From assembly GCA_964019055.1 (NCBI GenBank), contig OZ025215.1, positions 1,595,001 through 1,659,000 of the forward strand: a DNA stretch of 64,000 bases. The letters run 5' to 3'. The translations under genes were made by a program, and so were the position numbers. Shown one piece after another: positions 30,535-42,479 of this stretch. This DNA comes from Anthopleura xanthogrammica. Lineage: Eukaryota > Cnidaria > Anthozoa > Actiniaria > Actiniidae. Numbering within the stretch: position 1 is the first letter of the stretch; each line of letters begins with the position of its first letter. The notes under the pieces were generated by a model that searched no databases, had not been told where the DNA came from, and saw only the letters and a program-made list of their open reading frames with translations.

Positions 30535-31430
30535 ACTGCATAAATTAGTGCACTTGGTTCCCCGTTGGGGGGTACTGTGAGGAAGTTATTTGCATTGGAC
30601 TGTGAAAACATATAGAAAAGAATAAGACAGGTACTATGAGTATAGTCGTTTCTTTTTCTTTGGAAATTCAATGAAACGGTGGTAAAAGGGAAGTTAATGG
30701 AGTAATTCTAGCTGGTAGTTGCAAGGTATGGTGCATGATATGCCTTGCACATCTTGTGTTGTTGTTTCTCTGTTACTTGCAGATTCATATATTTTACAGG
30801 GCTTCTCCTAACGTATTTTCCACCATAAGACATTAATTAAATAAAGACCGTAGGTCATCGAATCCCCTGATAAAGAAATTTTAAAAAGAAAGAATTTTTG
30901 CCTTCTCACTCATGTAAAAAAACTTGAACTTTTTGACTTGTAGTTTAATTAACCGATATTATCCATATTCCTTAGAATCTATTGCATAATTCATTCAGTA
31001 GAAAAAGGGAAGGGGAAAAAAAATTGATCAATGATATCTCTGATATCTTTTTGAGCTTTCATCCTAAATTATCGAAAATTTTCAGATATGTTGATCTGAA
31101 CGTGATTTTTCAGTTGGTAGAGGCTGTTTTCACGAGAAAGATACCACCTTTCTGGTCTACAAAATCAGCTTGCGTACATTTCGACTGAATACTTTGCTTA
31201 TTTGAACATGATTTTGTTACTCGGATTCTCGCACAAAAACTAGAAATATTCACAAGCAAATAGGATGTTTATGCTTTTAATTTTCTCTTGAATAGTTTGT
31301 GTAACTTTTAAGTGTTCTCATTCTATTGGTACGTAAGAAATGTGTTCTATTGTTCTCCTGTCACGTGTCACCAGTTAACAAGCCATTCGCCATTGGGAGT
31401 CTTGCATGTTATAAGATAGCTGATGATACA
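30535..31430 (-). repeat. Duplicated upstream region of TRIM copy 5 (pair with 37005-37840)
   Basis: About 0.85 kb upstream of copies 5 and 6 are nearly identical, including the CCCCCAACGGGG block (here as CCCCGTTGGGGG) and TTGCAAGGTATGGTGCATG. The same region is recognisable, more diverged, at about 3,230-3,475 on the other strand. A short open frame at 30,982-31,188 shows no features and is not kept in the duplicate. Confidence 0.8.
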
Positions 31431-31828
31431 AACAATGGAGCTTAAGGTGACTGAGAGAGATAGAGAGAGAGAGAGAGAATATAATCAGCCTTTTTCACAT
31501 AAACTAGACGTAATGCCGTGCATGTGACTAAAAATTCCATAAGATACAAGGATGAAGGTACGTTGATATAACAAGAGAAGCTTAATGAGGAATGCTTTGC
31601 ATTGTAAACATGCAACGTGACGTAACATGCGCCCCAAGAATAGTATTGTAATTTAAATGTATTCAACTTCGACTTTTTAAGATATGCGTCTTATTGGAGA
31701 GAAAGTACAAAGATATTTCGTAGATGAAATAAGGATGAGGGGTTCCCTGGAACCCAAGAGGTTACGATTATCAATGAAAACCTGAAGTTACTGTGACGAA
31801 ATAAATAGTAATAGGAAGTATTTTTTAC

Positions 31829-33826
31829 AGGGGTGGGGGAGAAGAATTTAAGAAATGGTTCATCGGTAGGATTTCACCTCTAGGATTTTTTTAAAATTAG
31901 GTTGAGGTGGATCTGGGGTACTAATGGGGACGGGAGAGGGGGGGGGGGGAGTTGTTGCAATTAAGAACAAATAACCGTTTACCAAATCTCTCCTCCCTCC
32001 CATAGATAAATGGCCCTTCCCACTTAGCTTTACGTATCCACCAACTCAAAGTCATGAAACAAAAATGAAGAGTGACGTCATTCCAAAATGGGCCAAAACG
32101 AAAAAAAAAAAGGAACAAAATACCCAAGACTCTTGTCAACCAATTTTTAGCAGTTCTTAGATGTTTATATCCATCGCTCAGAAAACTATGGATAAAAATA
32201 TATGGGTATTTACCACGACGATAGCGAGCAAAATGCATGATCAAGGAAGAATGTTTCTGTCATCGATAGAAGTATCTATTGTTTTGATGATGGCTGTGGT
32301 GGCAGGAATCCAAATCGTGCTGTGAATCATGAATTAAAAACACTGTAATACTCGTTCCCTAGCAACGTGTTTTTGGCAGACATTCATCATATGTATTCTA
32401 AGAAACGAAGGAAGTCGATTCAATTTTTATAATGAACTTTATGAGATTAAAACCATCTATTTTTTTTCGTCAAAAAGCAGTGAATGGTTGCTCAAATTCT
32501 GGAGCCACAAACTCTTTTTTATTTTTGATGTTAGACTGATTTAGAAGTTGATTTGTGCGGTGGAAGGAAAACCGGAGAACCAGCAGAAAAACACCCTCGA
32601 AGCACAGGATATGACACTGTACAAAAACCATGTCGTTGAAATAATTAACAGAGAACAGAATCATTGCAGACTTCGAAAAAAAAACAAAAAAAAAAAAAAC
32701 CCTGATATAAACTTATAAAACAAAAGTGAAAGAGTGTCAAAGTCTAGGTTTGAAAAGACGAGTCTAAAAACGAGAAAAATACTGATTCCGGCTTCAGGCA
32801 TTAGGTATGGCAAAATAACAAAATGACAGGGGAGGAGACAGGGATTAGGCAATTGGTATGGCAAAATAACGGGATGACAGGGATTGGCTCAGACAAGGTT
32901 ACTTGACTTTAACCACGTGTTGTTATTGTAAGCGCAAAACCACTGTAGACATCAAAAATAGCTTATGGTGCACATATTAACTAGCTTGTGAATTCATATA
33001 ACCCTTGTCACGCTATACTAATCGTGTTATGAATTCGAAAATCATCATCACAATCGCAATCTTTATTAGACAGTATAAAACTTGAAGTTTGAAACATGTC
33101 TTAACACAGCGGTGTCTACGTATAGTTTGTGAAGTCGTTTTCCTAATATGGTTTTGTATTGCGACTCAGCAGACTCAGCATGGGTTATAGCAGGGATATC
33201 GTGTCTATCTTGGCTCGTACTTCAAATTCCACAATGTTGTTTTGGGAATGCTGGGGAAGTCTTACTTCCTTGTAAACATTTCCTTATCGATGTAAAATGG
33301 TAGGACGAAAAACGTGTAACATGTAATTGCATGAGAAATAATGACAGCTTTAAACAAGACGACTTTTGATAGAGAAGAAGAAGATAGAAAAAAGAATAAA
33401 AATAAATAAGAATAAATTAGATATAAGAATGAAATCAATAAATAAAATCATTAAATGAGTTCAATAAATAAGTGAATGAACTCGAAATAGAATGAAATTG
33501 AATGAATGAAAGAAAAAGATAAAAAGAAAAAAAGAAAGGAAGGAAGAAAGGAATGAAAAAGAAGACAGAAAAAATGTCAAAAAAAAAAAAAAAAAAGATA
33601 AGAAAAGAAAAGAAAGAAAGAGAGAGCGAAGGAAAGGAGGAAAAAAAGAACGGAAAAAAAAGAATAGCAAAGGAAAGGAGAGGAAAGTTAAAAAAGCCCC
33701 ATTCTTCTGGTGTTACGCAATTTCATTTCATTTCAGTGACTTACAAATCAAAACAATAAAGACTTGCTTGACTTGTTTTTGTTCGGGAGAGAGGAAATCC
33801 GAGACTTCAGACCATTGAATGAGAAT
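31829..33826. repeat. Segmental duplicate A, second copy
   Basis: Matches 22,908-24,971 with small indels; lacks the extra 133-bp unit. It also contains a short local duplication of the ATTnGGTATGGCAAAATAAC piece at about 32,800-32,880 that is not in the first copy. The purine-rich simple region is at 33,380-33,690. No gene is seen. Confidence 0.9.
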
Positions 33827-35292
33827 CTCCGAAGATTAGCTGTTCTAAGGTATAAAGGTCAAATGTAATCGACCTCTGAGTAAACTAATGCTTATTCTAA
33901 GTCTTTATTAACTGATAGTCTTCCAGGAAAAGATTGTAGTGTAAAAACGTGAAAGTTTTTTCATATACTTTTCTACTTACTTCGTAATATATAGAACGAT
34001 TATGAGCTACCCTGTGCTGGATACCAAATGAAACGAGTCGAGTTTTTCATGGATTAAGAAGTTGTCAATCGCAATTGAGCAACAATTGAGACATTCGTAA
34101 ACATACTGATAACATGGCTTCATTGAACTTCCACTCAAAATTTAGGTGCGTCGTCTATGTAAAGATGATATCAGTTTAGCCTTGGCCTACAGTTAACCTG
34201 GACATGTGATTTTAGTTCTCAAATTCAAGGAGTAAACCTCAAAAATATGTAAAACTGCAAAATGTTTTGTATGGGCGCGCGCAGAGTCGACTTACAAAAA
34301 ATAGAAATTTGCCAAAAATATGGCGAAATGTACAAAATATTTCATTCCCCTAAAAATATTTTGTAAAGTTGGCCTTTTTTGTAGTCTATGCTATCTTGAT
34401 TGTGCTCCTAAGAGAGGGGAGGGGAGGGGAAGGGTTGCTTGACGAGCAAACTGGACTCGGCATCACATGTGAGCAGAGTTTGTTTGGTCGTCTATCTTTG
34501 ATTCGAGGGTTTTCTTCGATTTGTCAGTTAGCAGTGAAAGTTGTTTCAGGATTTCATAAAAATTGGATGTGTTTTTATTTTTTCTACCCCTTTTTTGTTC
34601 AACCAAATATTTCACTACTCAAAAACTGTAGAATTCAGTTCTCATTAGTTTATTGGTAAATCATTATCAATCGACTAGCAAGCAATTATTGATAATTAAT
34701 AATAATAATAATAATTTTATTCTTAAGGGCATTACACAAAATCTCAATGCTCTTACAATATATACAAAAAAAAAATAGTAAAAAAGAAAAAATATATGTA
34801 TATATATATATGTATGTTGATAATGTATAATATGAATAGTCAATAAGCCAGCTAAATAATAAAATAATACCGTAATGGAATATATGTGATTGGTTGAGAG
34901 CCTGACACCACCCCAACCACAACATAACGACAGAAGAGCAGGGAGTAGCGAATTAAACCCCTAGATTAAAAATATTCCCTGCCTATGCTATCCTAGAATT
35001 TAATTTTATTAAACTATATGGCATAGAATTGAAATGTAACGCAATATAGTTTTAACTAGAGTGCCAATGGACCCTTCTCAAAATTATCTTGGATGCGAGG
35101 CTAACATGAAACACAAAAGAATTCACACTTTTTCTCGATGGAATTTGTGGCATTTCTTTTGTGTTCCATGTTAGCCTCGCATTCAAGATAATTTTGAGAA
35201 GGGTGTATTGGCTTATGTTAAGCGATAAAGCAATCAAACATTATGTATATAAGGTAAATATGAATATAGAAATAGCATGCGATGACCATTAA
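33827..35292. other. 1.5 kb without gene, repeat remnants
   Basis: Contains a GGGGA pentamer run near 34,411-34,430, a TAA microsatellite at about 34,700 followed by a piece (CATTACACAAAATCTCAATG) that resembles the end of the SINE at 56,320-56,775, and the palindrome at 35,063. No gene is supported. Confidence 0.45.
35063..35212. mobile_element. Foldback MITE, about 150 bp
   Basis: Arms of about 55 bp (ACCCTTCTCAAAATTATCTT with its near-perfect reverse complement AAGATAATTTTGAGAAGGGT) surround a short loop; outer GCCAAT/ATTGGC bases extend the pairing. It lies about 80 bp past the stop codon of TRIM copy 6. Confidence 0.8.
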
Positions 35293-36645
35293 CTAATTCC
35301 ATTTTACACACCAAACACCAGAACTCAATGTACTAACTAATAACTGACCATCCTTTAAAACAGTTATAAAATGAGGGTCATCGATGACATCACAAGTCCT
35401 TCCTACAAAACGACCATCCAATGTGAATTTTTGTACGCGTTCATTATCACAATCACACACCAGTAGATGATGGTCATTATCAATAGCCAGGCCGTATGGT
35501 CTGTTTAGCTCACCATCACCACTGCCTGGACCACCAATCGTCGATATTCTAGTCGGTACGTTACCTTTCTTCTCAAATACATGAATAACGTGATTATCAC
35601 GATCACTAACGTAAAACAGTCCATCATGTGTTATCACATCAAGTGGATAAAACTTGTCCTGTGTTGTCAAACCAAACTGATATTGATATTCACCGTTTCT
35701 TGTGAAGACTTGAACACGATGATTATTACGATCACACACAATGATGTAACCATCGGCATTAACGTGTACTCCCCATAGATACTGACCAAACTCTCCATCA
35801 CCGTTACCATGGTTACCAAAGGTTTTTACCAGTGCCCCTGCTGTAGTGTTTACGATACATATTCTATGATTATTGCTATCTGCTATGATTAAATCTGTAT
35901 CATTCAGAAATGCTAAACTGTAAGGACCAGATAGCTGTCCTTGTGCACTACCTTCACTACCATACGTCAGTAAGAGATCTCCATCAGTGGTGAATACATG
36001 GACACAGTGAGATGACCAATTGGCAACAGCGATCCTGCTATTGTCTTTGTTTACTGCTATACCTTCCAAATAACTAGATCCTATATTTACACCTTTCATG
36101 TTAAACCGTCTTGTGGGTCTCATCATTTGTGGCTTGACATTTATTTCTAGTGGACTGTTAGATACATGATTCCCATTCACTCGAACCTCTGCTGTAAACC
36201 GACCAGCTACTTTAGCCATGAATTCAACTTCTACTTTACCATCAGTTCTCACATATTTCTTTTCTATTTTCACATTTTCTTCGGGTTTGATTTGAACGTC
36301 TATAACATCCCTTGGATCATGATTGAGTTCTCCTGTAGAGGATTTAGTTATCAATACGAGCGTTTCCTTCTTTAAAGCTTCTGTCTCACATTTCACCTCA
36401 ATAGTGCTCTTCGCATGGTTTGTTTTCAAACAGGTTTGTATTTCTCCAAGCCCATTTGAATTCACTTGTCGCATCAGCTCTTCATTAGGAATAAATTCAA
36501 TTCTAGAGTATGGTGGAATGTGGTTGAATATGAATTTCTGAGAGGATTGTGTCTCTTGAATGTGTCTCTTGAAGGGTTCAGTAAGTGTATCATTACACAG
36601 GGAACATTGGACTTCTTTCTTAAGATCTGCTACAAACGATTCCAT
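35293..36645 (-). CDS. TRIM-family protein lacking RING, B-boxes and coiled coil; filamin-NHL only (copy 6)
   Basis: A 450-residue open frame. The first 24 residues match the paralogs and keep only the first two RING cysteines (C14, C17). Then FKRH joins directly to IQETQSSQ, which corresponds to about residue 297 of the full-length copies. Some 272 residues (rest of RING, both B-boxes, coiled coil) are gone by one in-frame deletion. The filamin repeat and six-blade NHL domain remain intact. Blade 3 has one extra residue and lost its proline (GQYLWGVHV); the C terminus is two residues longer. With no RING and no dimerising coil it cannot act as a classical TRIM ligase. It could bind targets as a decoy, or be an early pseudogene. 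The long intact frame through filamin and NHL favours a retained product, but the event may simply be recent. Confidence 0.88.
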   Translation of the reverse strand: MESFVADLKKEVQCSLCNDTLTEPFKRHIQETQSSQKFIFNHIPPYSRIEFIPNEELMRQVNSNGLGEIQTCLKTNHAKSTIEVKCETEALKKETLVLITKSSTGELNHDPRDVIDVQIKPEENVKIEKKYVRTDGKVEVEFMAKVAGRFTAEVRVNGNHVSNSPLEINVKPQMMRPTRRFNMKGVNIGSSYLEGIAVNKDNSRIAVANWSSHCVHVFTTDGDLLLTYGSEGSAQGQLSGPYSLAFLNDTDLIIADSNNHRICIVNTTAGALVKTFGNHGNGDGEFGQYLWGVHVNADGYIIVCDRNNHRVQVFTRNGEYQYQFGLTTQDKFYPLDVITHDGLFYVSDRDNHVIHVFEKKGNVPTRISTIGGPGSGDGELNRPYGLAIDNDHHLLVCDCDNERVQKFTLDGRFVGRTCDVIDDPHFITVLKDGQLLVSTLSSGVWCVKWN

Positions 36646-36775
36646 GACTTCAGGAGTTGAAACGAGACGAGTTGAGGGAGTTGTCCGACGAATGTTGTTC
36701 GTCAGTCTATTTGTCAGGCGATCCTTGGAAATGAGCGTGACCTTACTTCATTGAAATGATGTCACGCCATGAATG
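36646..36775 (-). promoter_or_regulatory. Conserved proximal 5' flank of TRIM copy 6
   Basis: Same proximal block as in the other TRIM genes, with GAAATGATGTCACGCC in + strand reading. The internally deleted gene therefore keeps a normal-looking start region. Confidence 0.45.
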
Positions 36776-37004
36776 CAAAATTTAGGAGAGCATTTGTATT
36801 TATGGCTTGAATTGTCTTCTGAAAATACTTCTTGATCAAACTTGTACTTCGTTAGTCATAGTATTGAATGGTCTACAGTGAACATCACGTTATCCCTGCA
36901 CTTGGAAGCGGTTTAATCGTTTGTAGACTCCTGTTCTCAAATGTTTTTCATGGAGTTACCGAGTTTAGTGTGACGTGAGTATTATTAGTCATAACTGCAT
37001 AAAT

Positions 37005-37840
37005 TAGAAGTGCACTTGGTTCCCCGTTGGGGGGTACTGAGAGGAAGTTATTTGCATAGGACTGTGAAAACAATTAGAAAAGAATAAGACAAGTACTATG
37101 AGTATAGTCGTTTCTTTTTCTTTGGAAATTCAATGAAACGGTGGTAAAAGGGAAGTTAATGGAGTAATTCTAGCTGGTAGTTGCAAGGTATGGTGCATGA
37201 TATGCCTTGCACATCTTGTGTTGTTGTTTCTCTGTTACTTGCAGATTCATATATTTTACAGGGCTTCTCCTAACGTATTTTCCACCATAAGACATTAATT
37301 AAATAAAGACCGTAGGTCATCGAATCCCCTGATAAAGAAATTTTAAAAAGAAAGAATTTTTGCCTTCTCACTCATGTAAAAAAACTTGAACTTTTTGACT
37401 TGTAGTTTAATTAACCGATATTATCCATATTCCTTAGAATCTATTGCATAATTCATTCAGTAGAAAAAGGGAAGGGGAAAAAAATTGATCAATGATATCT
37501 CTGATATCTTTTTGAGCTTTCATCCTAAATTATTGAAAACTTTCACATATGTTGATCTGAACATGATTTTTCAGAAGGTAGAGGCTGTTTTCACGAGAAA
37601 GATACTACCTTTCTGGTCTAGAAAATCAGCTCGCGTGCATTTCGACTGAATACTTTGATTATTTGAACATGATTTTGTTACTCGGATTCTCGCACAAACA
37701 CTAGAAATATTCACAAGCAAATAGGATGTTTATGCTTTTAATTTTCTCTTGAATAGTTTGTGTAACTTTTAAGTGTTCTTATTCTATTGGTACGTAAGAA
37801 ATGTGTTCTATTGTTCTCATGTCACGTGTCACCAGTTAAG
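37005..37840 (-). repeat. Duplicated upstream region of TRIM copy 6
   Basis: Near-identical to 30,535-31,360. After about 37,840 the two regions part: copy 6 has an extra unmatched 450 bp, then the similarity resumes at a GA microsatellite (38,300) followed by ATAATCAGCCTTTTTCAC, which pairs with 31,450-31,660. Confidence 0.85.
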
Positions 37841-39184
37841 GTGACTGACTACTTTAGCAAGGAATAATTACAAAATGTTCTTAGAAAGATATTTTACACA
37901 GAATTTAACGCTGATTCCAAAAGCGAAAAGAAAAATGGGATGTCCGAGATCGTTTTCGAGATAATGAATTTTGAATGTGACCATCTTGACAAGTTTTCAA
38001 AAGAAAAATGGCGGAAATCAAGCTTTGCACACAAAAATTCATAACTCAAAAATTAAAGAAGCTCTGGAAGCAATTTTCTCAGGACATCTACTTTGAACAT
38101 TATTTTTGAAGACTAACTAAAAATATTTGAAGAAATTTTTTAAAATAAGCTAAAAATTCAGCTTCTTGTTAACTTAATCAACCTAAAATCGTACTCAAAC
38201 GACAACAACAAAATCACATAAAACGCTTTTTTTTATAAGTTCTAATAATTCCCGGGCAAAATTCGGGGTTCTTGCCCTGTCGAAATTCAAAACGTGTATG
38301 GAGAGAGAGAGAGAGAGAGAGAAAGCGAAAATATAATCAGCCTTTTTCACATAAACTAGACGTAATGCCGTGATGGCTTTGCATTTTGGCTTTTCCACTG
38401 ATCAGCTCAGAATCGATCTATTCTTTGGGTGCAAACATGTGACTCAAAATTCCATGAGATACAAGGATGAAACAGCCGCCATGTTGGTTGATATAACAAG
38501 AGAAGCTTAATGAGGAATGCTTTGCATTGTAAACCAACGTGACGTAACATGCGCCCCAAGAACAGTAATAGGAAGTATTTTTTCAAAGGATAAATCAAGT
38601 ATTTAGTATTTCACGCACGAAGGCATGTATAGTAGTGTTAAGGAGTGTCGCTTGCTAGAGAATTCAATCACGTGAGACAACAGTTGTGTTGCAACTATGT
38701 GAGACAGCGTCAATATCGAGATACGAGAGTATAGAAACGAAGGCTGAATCGAAAAACCAAGATACAAAAAATTAAGACCGAACCAAGAGGCAAGAAGACT
38801 AGGAAAACTTCGTGAGACAAGAAGACAAAGAGACAAGAGGCGAGAAACAAGAGAAAAGAAGGACTAGAAGTTACGAGTACATTCTTAAGAGCACTTAAGA
38901 ACATTCTGAGACATTTTAAGGTAACTACATTTAGGTTAATTGGTGGAATTATTTACGTTTTGATAAATTTCAATACGAACAAGTGAGTGATTTCTAATCT
39001 ATACTTGTCTTTTTTTTTGAAAAAGTATTTTAGCAATAATTTTACCAGTGTTTTGCATGTCAATTTGTAATCGAAAGTTTTCAAAAGGACGTTTGCTCTC
39101 ATGAGCCGATGCGACACTCGACTGTCTTGTGTTACAATGACATTGAATTAGTTTTAATATTAATGAATACGTATTTTAGCATAC

Positions 39185-39370
39185 TGTTTGGTGTTGCTCG
39201 GTGTCGTATGTGAGTAGAGTTGTTTGTTGGTTCTCTCCTGTGCTTCGAGGGTTTTTCCGGGTTCTCCGGTTTTTCCTCCCTCCTCAAAAATCAACTTCTA
39301 AATTCCAATTGGAATGCAGTGGAGTAAGAGCCACTCGATGGATTCCACTGTTAATTTTCATTTATTTATT
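39185..39370 (+). mobile_element. SINE fragment lacking its tRNA head
   Basis: Body of the same SINE as at 41,310: TCTCTCCTGTGCTTCGAGG, GGTTCTCCGG, TTTTTCCTCCCTCC, AAATCAACTTCTAAATTCC, then GAGCCACTCGATGGATTCC and a short ATTTATT tail. Confidence 0.7.
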
Positions 39371-41309
39371 TTTTACTGTTTGCTTAACTTAAACGATATG
39401 TTTCTTTATACACCGGCTCAAAAAATGGCGATTCTTCACTTTTCTATTCAAACTTCTTGAATCAAATATTTTATCAGCATATCAATCTTACATGAAAGAG
39501 CATCCAAAAGTGAGTGAACAGGGAAAGTTTCAATGCCGTGGCATTTTTTTCTTTAAGTTATTATGGAATGAATGATTTACGGATACTGGTGTCAGATCTT
39601 GCTGATCACTACTAACGAACCTCGCTTTCGTGTCATTTACACACTTTACTCTGCACTAACTTCTAAGATAATCACTTCTCTGTCCCAGATTTTTCACACA
39701 ATTCTTATTTATGTTATCTTCTTTCCAATGACCCCTTGCACGTGACGTCAAAGCAGTTCAATTTAAAGAACAAAACAAAAGAATTTTAATCTTTTGAGAA
39801 TTGGAGCTCTATAGTTTTGTCCTCCAAATTAAGCTGCAGTTCAAAGTGCTGCAAGTTTTTTACCTCTTGAGGCATTAATTTTAGAAAATATGAAAATAAG
39901 ATGCGGCCATTTTTCGAATGGGTCTATAAGAAATTCATTGAAAGTCAATTAAGTCAAGATTTACAGAGCTCAAACCATTTGTGACAATTTTTGAGCTTCC
40001 CTATGTTTGACAACTATAATTTAGGTTTCGTGATAATAATGTAGCCTGCCGACAGCCAGTCTATTCACTCTTCGTGTCCTTACGTAAACAATTTCATAAA
40101 CAATGCAAGATAACTAATTAAACTAAAAAATAGGGTTGGGTTTCTAAGATTATAATTATGGTCAGTTATCCACGTAATTTCACACACTAAATATTTTGAC
40201 TTTTGTCTAACTTAGTGTATACTCTTGTTTATTAAAATAGGTCAATCTGAAAACCCTTAAAACATGGAATATTGTGATGTGTGTGTGTGTATGTGTGTGT
40301 GTGTGGGGGGGGGGGGGGGTCTCTGGAACTAGATGACGGATTTGCACCTTACTTAAGCATGACAGGTGCCTTTAAAAATTATGTATTCTAGCTATCGATA
40401 TACAGAAATTGAACCCTGAAAAAACCTCTGTGCTGATCTAAGTCAGGGTACGGTTAATAGAAGTTTAGCTTGTTAGGCTTTGCGGAAGGAGGAAAACCGG
40501 AAAGAGTGGAGAAAAAAGCTAACAAACTCCACCCAAATGTAGGGCGTAGGATTTAGGACGATGGACTGCAGGAAACCCTACAAATTTGCAAAATAAATTA
40601 CAACGAACATTGCTTCGTGTAACATCATCTTATGTTGATCATCACCTTTTTTCATGTTTCGCTTCTTTTGTTATTTTTTACCCTTGTTCATTGAATTCGA
40701 AATTTTACAAATGTATGATAAACATTGATCGAGGAAGAAAAATAAAGCAACCAGTTTAATTAGTTGAGTTTGGAGCTCAACGACCTTAACAAGGTTTGGT
40801 GTAATATTTACCAATTCAATTTTTGTTGGGATTTGTTTCCGTAGAAAAATAAGCTTGAGAAAACCAATTTTACAATCCTTATTAAAAGTTTGTTAGATTA
40901 GAGAATATAGAAAATAAACAAGATCTTGAGAAAAAAGGTGAGATAATAAAGTTTTTAAGGTTTCAGGAGAAGTTTTGGACCCTTATAGGCGCTACCTCAA
41001 TTTTTCATGGACTATGCACGCAATATTCGCTGTAAATAGAGAGTATCGCGAGATTTTATTGGACAGTTTGCCATGAAGTGATATCGTATCACTTCACTGA
41101 TATGGTTTTTATTCACGGCTTTATTTCACGGATATCGACCCTAAATGTGTAATAACAGTATATATTTTCTGAAAGCTAAATAAACATAGGTTTCGAAAAA
41201 GGTATTCGAAATATTCATGACTTCAAAATATTAAAAAGTATTTATTCGCTTGACATGGCATTCCACCGTGCTGTATTCGAAAAATTCCCAGACTTTCGGC
41301 GGAAATTCC

Positions 41310-41550
41310 GCCACGCTAAACACATTAGCGTAGCGGTGAGAGTGGTCGCTTCTCAAAAAGGCGACCCCGGGTTCGATTTCGGACTCTTTGTCGTATGTGA
41401 GTATAGAGTTGTTTGTGTTCTCTCCTGTGCCTCGAGGGTTTTTCGGGTTCTCCGGGTTTTCCTCCCTCCGCAAAAATCAACTTCTTAATTCTAATTTGAA
41501 TACAGGGGAAGAAGAGCTACTCTGTGGAATCCATTGTTAATTATCATCCT
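41310..41550 (+). mobile_element. tRNA-derived SINE with A- and B-box
   Basis: The head carries an A-box-like TAGCGTAGCGGTGAGAGTGG (from 41328) and a B-box GGTTCGATTTC (41370-41380), about 40 bp apart as in tRNA promoters. The body follows (TCTCTCCTGTGCCTCGAGG, GGTTTTCCTCCCTCC, AAATCAACTTCTTAATTC) and ends in GTGGAATCCATTGTTAATT. The B-box is one base off the consensus. It is not a tRNA gene: no acceptor stem or anticodon arm closes. Confidence 0.75.
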
Positions 41551-41697
41551 TATCTTTTTAATTTATTTTATTTACATTACCTTAAAAATGTTCACGCAGG
41601 TTCGGCATATTTTAAGTGCTAATGTTAAGAAATTAAATGACATTTAATAAAGCAGGTTTGTTTCAATATTTCAAAAAAAAAAAAAAAAAAAAAAAAA
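41551..41697 (+). mobile_element. Possible retroposed transcript 3' end with poly-A tail
   Basis: AATAAA at 41646-41651 is followed 21 bases later by 25 consecutive A residues (41673-41697), the normal spacing of a polyadenylation signal and a tail. This suggests a reverse-transcribed mRNA or LINE end. The 5' part carries no recognisable coding sequence and its true left boundary is uncertain. Confidence 0.4.
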
Positions 41698-42479
41698 CGA
41701 TAATAGATTAAAAATTAATTTTTTTTTAAACGAAAATTAACTAGAAAAAAATATAAGCCTACACGACATATTTCCATACCTTTTTTCAGATTTTCCTGGG
41801 ACGACTAGGATTTTGAACATCAACTCATTTGTACAAAGACTTCGAATTCTCACCTGCCGAAGTTATTTTGCATAATAAGTTTGCTTTAATCAATTTAATA
41901 TGCATTGGCGTCAAAGATAACTAACAACTATGTGAAAACAAGTCCCGTAAAAATGTAACAGGGACATCCTTTGGCAAAGGAATTATCAGAAATGAAATTA
42001 CTCTTTTATTTTCGTCTGTTGAAATACATTCATTTCCATAGGTAATGTCGAAACAAAAAATGGTTAAATTTTTAGAGAAGCCAAAAAAAGCCTACTTTCC
42101 CATCATGCTTTGTGCTAGAAATTTGAGCTCTTGCTCAATAGTTATTGACACCAGTTTAGAGCTTCATTAAATTATGGGATTCAGATCATTTGTGTTACCT
42201 AATTTTGATACTTGTAGTGCGTCCATGAAGTAATATGTATAAAGTGAAATCTATAAACCCGTGAAATAAAAATTACTTGTTAAAGTGTACTAGTGAAATA
42301 GACACAAAAGAAAACAATGGAATTTGGGTTTACTAATGTGTATTAGTCTAATATGTATTTTATGGGTTTAGTGATTTCACTCTAAAATGATGACCAGTGA
42401 CAGTAGAGATGTCTGCAATGATGATTGCAACCATCGCCTTAATATTCCCCTTCATCGTTCTTCCCTGCGCCATATTCCC

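Noticed and set aside
40281..40319. Z-DNA or G-quadruplex regulatory element at the TG/poly-G run
   Set aside because: Possible structurally, but an isolated microsatellite far from any recognised gene gives no basis for a functional claim.
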